A stretch of 64,000 bases of DNA from assembly GCA_028551475.1 (NCBI GenBank), contig CM052355.1:29415580-29479579 (forward strand), read 5' to 3'. A model generated the notes under the pieces. It was not told the DNA's origin, ran no database searches, and saw only the letters and a program-made list of their open reading frames with translations. Position numbers and translations under genes: made by a program. The DNA comes from Casuarina equisetifolia. Its lineage: Eukaryota; Streptophyta; Magnoliopsida; Fagales; Casuarinaceae. This document shows, piece by piece, positions 59,428 to 64,000 of the stretch (its first letter is position 1; every line of letters begins with the position of its first letter).

Positions 59428-60804
59428 TGTTCAGTGAAATTTAAATGCAAGTGAACATGTCGAACAAGTAATATAATGATAAGAAAGATATCGTCCTACG
59501 AAGATTGGTGAATACTAAACTAATTAAGTACTAATGATGAATTAATCCTAAAATTTATCTAGCAAATCAAAATATTGTTGAAGATGAATTAAAATTTAAA
59601 ATTTCTAAAACAAAAACTCAAAACTAATTAAAATTGAATCCAAGTAGGAAAAATCAAGATGAGACACATGTTAGAGCTTCCGATTTCACCATAACTACTA
59701 GATATGAATTTTCATAGTTTATGCCTGCAAGAATGATATTATCTATGTGATGGCGGAATTTCCTAATTTATTTACTATCCTATGTCTAGGTATAGTAAAC
59801 CTATTTAGTTCATTAATTCACTATATCTTTATATGTGAATTGAAACAAACCAAATGCATTAGGATCTGTGAATATTCCTAGTTTACAATAAATCTTTCAA
59901 TCATCTTATCACCAAAAGCCACACAAATAACATGGTATATGTCGATCCATATTTAATTCATGGTTATATATTATAAGAAGCAATTGCATATTATTACCTT
60001 TCAGTCTCTAACATACACATCAAATCATTCAAGTGGTGGCCAATCACTTAAAAGCATTAAGCATAATAATATATAACTCACATAAATAAACTATCTTGCA
60101 AAACATAAAACTTATAGGATTCACATCATCATAGTTAGGCTACATCTTCGCTCTAACAAAAGAAGTTTAGAACATTATGAAATAATGAGGAAGAACAATA
60201 ATAAGAAACAAAGAAGGCATCTTGAATCCAAGAACAAGAAGTCTGTCACCCTTTTTGTCTTCTCTTCAAGAAATCTTGAATTCTTGGCCTTTCTCTTGAG
60301 TTGTGCTCAATTTCCTCCTTGGTTTCAGCGGCAACTTCTTTTCTCTCTTGCTTCCCCCTCTCTTCTGTGCAGGGCTCCTCCTTTATATAGGGTATGGGAT
60401 CTAGAACTTTCTCCTTATCCTAATAGCATTGGGTTTTGGATTCCTAATACAATTGGGTTTTAGACTTCTATATTAATTAGGCTTTGGACTCCTAATAGGA
60501 CTAGGTTTTCTAATTGTTTAAAAAAAAACAATAACAATAAAAATCTAATAACAATTATCCAAAGCCCAAGCCCAAGCCCAAGCCCAAGCCCATCTTGATT
60601 TCCTTCACCTTGATAATTTGACCATCTTCTGCCATATAATAAGTACCAGGTTCTCCATGCTTGTTCTTTTTCTTCATGCCTCCTTATGCTACATAAACAA
60701 GACAAATTTAAGTAAATAAAGAGGAATTCAAATATTTTCTCACAAACATTAGAGAATTTATTATTTAAATTAGGTAAAATAACTCTATAAAAATAGAGTT
60801 ATCA
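59428..60804 (-). repeat. Athila 5' LTR
   Basis: 1,377 bp, TGTTC...TATCA on the plus strand. The 13-bp length excess over the other LTR comes from two extra CCAAGC-type hexamers near 60,570 and one extra base in an A run. Confidence 0.92.
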
Positions 60805-60809
60805 AGGAC

Positions 60810-63616
60810 ACATCATCGCCACGTGTCCCTACCATGTCAGCACCTTTGCCATGTCAAACTGTCTACCACGTCAGCTTTAACCTTAATGGAGACGGGCAAC
60901 CCGACTGTACCATGTGACTCGTTCCATGACCCGTGTTCGACCCACGAATGTGTTCATCGTGTTCATCCAAAATTCTCTCTAGTGCCGACTGTGAATCCTT
61001 TCTAGATTTGTTTGATTTGATTTTGTACATGTTTCCTTTTGTAAATCGTGTAAAGATAAATATTGTATTATCATTTTGTAAAGAGTTTAATCAGAGAAAT
61101 CGATCAATTTCACACATAAAGTATTAGGGTTCTTCCGTCCTCTTTCTTTTTCTCATTGGAAAATATTCTGGTGACCTAAATATGGTATTCCACCTTCTTT
61201 CATGGTATCAAAAGCCTCAGGCTCATGCCCAGATCCACTCCTTACTTCCGCTATGTCTTCCGATACCTCCGCTACCTCAAATTCCCCTAATCCCACTTTG
61301 ACCCCCACCATGCTGGCAGTGCCTCCTTCCTCCTTCGCCCTTGCTGCACCCTCTCCGTCATTCCAAGAGCGATTTGAATTTCGTTGTTTGGTGCATGCCC
61401 CTTCTTCCATTCCTCCTTTCCAACTAGCTGCTCTCCATCTTAGAAGGCATTGAACCCGCACCTCCTTCCACCCTTTCCAACTTGACCAGTGCCCCCGTTC
61501 CTAACCCTACCTACACCGCCTGGCTTGTTCATGACCAGACCGCCCTCAGCTAGATCCTAGCCACTTCCACCAACTCGGTGGTCACCCAGTTGTCCGACCA
61601 CCGTACCTTTACTATGGCGTGGGCATATCTCAAACACTCCTACACCGCCCAATCATCGGCCCGAGCCTCCTCCCTCCGCCTTTAACTCCACATCATCACT
61701 AAGGGTTCTCAGTTTGTCACCGAGTTCCTCCATGAGGTCAAGGGCTTGCTCGACCAACTTGTTGCCATCAAAGTCAAGATCAATGACGATGAATACGCTG
61801 GCTAGCTTTTCTGTAGTCTTAAGGAGGACTACGACACCCTCGCTATGTTGGTGTCAGTCCAAAGTCAATCCAACCCCCTCAGTTGTGAGGCCCTCCATAG
61901 GTAGATCTTTGCCTAGAAAGGCCGCATGAATAATTGAGTGGTTGCAGTCGTCACCCGCATGGCGTTCGCATCTTATCCGAGTGCCTTCTAGGGCCACCCC
62001 ACCCTGGACCTACTTCTCCCGACCCGGCTTGGCACCCGACCTCAGCCCACCTTCTCGACCCACAACCCATCCTCCCAGCCCACACATGACAGCCTATTCC
62101 CCACTCCTCAAGCCCAGGCTTGGCCTTTCCGTAATAATTCTTGGGGTCGACGTCGAAACAAGCCCTTTTGTGGGCTCTGTTGTTGGCCTGGACACCATGT
62201 GTCCAACTGTTGTGAGCAGTTCAACCTGAATTTTCACCTGCCCACCCATAGCCTGACCCAAACCTACCTATTCCCACAGGCTCATCTCAACTACCATGCA
62301 CCCTACCTCACTGGATCATCGCCCCCCCTTATCACCCTACCATAGCTACCCTAGACTTAACCCCACTGAATCACCTCCCTCACTACATGCCCATTATAGC
62401 TACCGTGCACCTTACCCTACCCTTCCTCCCCCTATTGCCCATTATGGTCCTCCCAATCCCCCTCCCTCCACCCTTGACACTACCTCTTAGCTCCCTGACT
62501 CCGATGCCTCTCATCATGTCATAGATTCCACTACTAGCCTATCCTATGTAGCCCCTTATACTGAAACTCAATAACTCACCATCGATGATGGTGTCTCTCT
62601 CCTTATTACCCATATAGGTACTCTCTACACCTCCACTTTCACCTTACTTAATGTTCTTGTCGTTCTGTCCATTACCAAAAATTTAATTTCTGTCTCTAAA
62701 TTTGTGTTCGATAATAATTGTTACTTCCTTTTTTCATCTATTCATTTTTGGGCCATCTCTTTTTCTTCCAGCTAGGTCATCCTCCATGGAACACTTGATC
62801 GTGGACTCTATCGTGTCGCTACCACTATTGTCTCCTCCTCTCCTTGTGCTTTTATGGTTTCCAGCCCTAGTAACTTTCATTTATGGTATCACCGCCTTAG
62901 TCATCCGTCGTCTGTAGTCCTTAGTTCATTTTTGAAGTCTTCGTCAATAAAACACCCCTCCCGCCCATCCTCCCCTCTGTACGGCATGTGCTCTTAGTAA
63001 AAGCCATCACCTTCCCCATCTCGATCATCATTTCCATTATGGTTAATTCATTTTGATGTATGGGGCCCTGCCCCTGTTGACTCATCCAATGGTAATAAAT
63101 ACTGTGAGTGTTTTATTGTTGATTTCTCATGCTTCACCTGGCTCTATACTTTTTCTTCTCGCTCTCATTTTCTCACTACTTTCCTTACCTTCCATAAATT
63201 TATGGAAAACCAACTTCACTTTCAGCTCTAGGCGATTCAGTGTGATGGTGCTCCCAAGTTTCTCTCCATTGCCTTCTAAACTTATCTGCAGCAACATGGT
63301 ATTCATCAGCATTTCTCTTGCCAATATTTTCCTTTCCAAAATGGCATTACTGAGCACAAGCATTGTCATATTGTGGAAACTGGCCTCTTCCTCCTCACTC
63401 AAGCCTCCGTTCTCTTACAATTTTGGGATTTTTCTTTTGAGACAATGGTGTACCTCATCAACCGCCTCCTAACTCCCATCTTGGATCTTTGCTCTCCCTG
63501 GCAAGTACTTTTTCACCACACCCCAGACATCTCCTTTCTTTAGGTTTTTGGTTGTGTTGTCTTTCCCTATCTTCGCCCTTGTGCTCCACACAAGCTAGCT
63601 CCCCAGTCTCAGCCTT
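60810..63616 (+). mobile_element. Degraded Ty1/copia relic (Ale-like), 3'-truncated
   Basis: The LTR remnant occupies about 60,810-61,150 (TTGTAAATCGTGTAAAG, TATTGTATTATC and AATCAGAGAAATCGATC are typical of short Copia LTRs). A Met-type primer-site-like TGGTATCAAAAGCC follows at 61,203. The relic then reads on the plus strand through Gag (a WxGHH-type knuckle near 62,160-62,210), protease-like and integrase-like parts (FDVWGP near 63,053) and stops in the integrase region near 63,600. RT and the 3' LTR are missing. It is heavily broken, with well over ten breaks, and GC-richer than its surroundings. The Athila insertion probably lies inside its 5' LTR. Confidence 0.78.
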
Positions 63617-63618
63617 GT

Positions 63619-64000
63619 ATGAGGCCTTTAATGAAATTGCTCTCACTAAGAGTCTACAAGGCCATCTTTTGATATAATCGATGGCTAGGAGACGATCGTC
63701 GCTCTATATGGGTGATGAGAGAGTATAGAGTCACGGAATCTTGGACCAAATTGTTTAATGTTAAAGTTGGTGGAGGATTGGAAAGGCTAATAAGAGGCTT
63801 TGGAAAGAATGGTGAGGTTCTACTAACCAAGAAAGAAAGGTTGCTGTATTATGAACCTAGTAGCAGAAGAAAAAGGGATCTTCACATTTCGAGCCACCCA
63901 TGGGATACGCTTTTTTTGGCTACTTATGTGGAGACCTTGTTCTACTTGATGCAGCAGATCAAGTTCCAGAACAGCAGGAGACTTAGTGTGATGGTACTTG
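63619..64000 (+). pseudogene. F-box gene 3' fragment, recent copy
   Basis: Matches 37,846-38,275 of the intact F-box gene at about 96% by hand (about 13 differences in the last 310 bp, mostly C/T and G/A). One ~46-bp deletion after GGCCATCTTTTGA and a one-base loss near 63,932 break the frame. It starts abruptly at the end of the Copia relic, with 3-6 bases of shared sequence at the junction, and runs off the window edge. The F-box and first ~275 residues are absent. Confidence 0.88.

Larger units (their letters stand above)
51154..60804 (-). mobile_element. Ty3/gypsy LTR retrotransposon, Athila-like, near full length
   Basis: A 9.65-kb element on the minus strand. LTRs are 51,154-52,517 (1,364 bp) and 59,428-60,804 (1,377 bp), and a perfect 5-bp target duplication AGGAC lies at 51,149-51,153 and 60,805-60,809. 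Part order is Gag, protease, RT, RNase H, integrase (Gypsy order). An Asp-tRNA-type primer site and protease motif CDLGASINLMP point to the Athila clade. The LTRs differ by about 21 substitutions (about 1.5%) by hand count, so it is younger than the Copia element at 10.5 kb, roughly 0.6-1.2 million years at common rates. It is broken, with about five breaks. It lacks a visible envelope-like frame in the ~1.7 kb before the 3' LTR. Confidence 0.93.

Noticed and set aside
62296-62490. Proline-rich small protein
   Set aside because: Lies in the decayed Copia relic, in the wrong frame relative to the Gag/protease region; composition reflects C-rich sequence.
63619-64000. Gene capture by the Copia element
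   Set aside because: The element relic is far more decayed than the F-box copy, so the two parts did not move together; a later duplication fits better.
1-64000. tRNA, rRNA, snoRNA or miRNA genes
   Set aside because: No cloverleaf-type sequence, rRNA block or convincing short stem-loop precursor was found by reading; the primer-site matches to tRNA ends belong to retroelements. Short RNAs could still be missed without a covariance search.

Overview
The window is plant nuclear DNA, almost certainly from a (probably woody) core eudicot. The signs are AT-rich intergenic sequence, Cf-9/Hcr-type receptor-like-protein (RLP) genes, F-box/FBA genes, a SCYL2-type pseudokinase relic with introns, and Sirevirus-like Ty1/copia and Athila-like Ty3/gypsy retrotransposons. 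No bacterial, organellar, tRNA or rRNA genes were found. I cannot name the species.

Layout. 1-6.6 kb: 3' part of an intact RLP gene, its flank, a broken F-box locus and a non-coding repeat. 6.7-8.9 kb: a decayed RLP pseudogene. 8.9-22.5 kb: an unusual tandem array whose ~455-bp unit derives from the 5' end of the RLP genes (promoter, signal peptide, N-terminal cap). It has three units in minus orientation, a turn-around near 10.15 kb, then about ten units in plus orientation. A 7.8-kb Copia element (10,460-18,269) sits inside it. 22.5-22.7 kb: an RLP tail. 24.9-29.3 kb: a second, long RLP locus with an expanded LRR array and six reading-frame lesions, several at homopolymers. 27.6-34.9 kb repeats 1-6.6 kb as a segmental duplication, with a solo-LTR-like insertion in its F-box pseudogene. 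35-39 kb: RLP-tail plus F-box-tail modules on both sides of the one intact F-box gene (37,016-38,257). 41.4-47.3 kb: minus-strand, intron-containing SCYL2 pseudogene whose last recognisable exon runs in frame into an F-box fragment. 48.6-49.1 kb: a third copy of the non-coding repeat. 51.15-60.80 kb: an Athila-type Gypsy element with a perfect 5-bp target duplication, probably inserted into an older Copia relic (60.8-63.6 kb). 63.6-64.0 kb: a recent copy of the 3' part of the F-box gene, directly abutting that relic.

How it fits together. The locus is a birth-and-death cluster of surface immune receptors (RLPs) interleaved with F-box genes. The RLP-to-F-box pair appears at least four times in different states of decay. 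Only the F-box gene at 37.0 kb and the RLP 3' part at the left edge are clean reading frames. The most unusual feature is the amplified, partly inverted array of RLP leader sequence, which could in principle produce small RNAs against the neighbouring receptors. That role is inference only.
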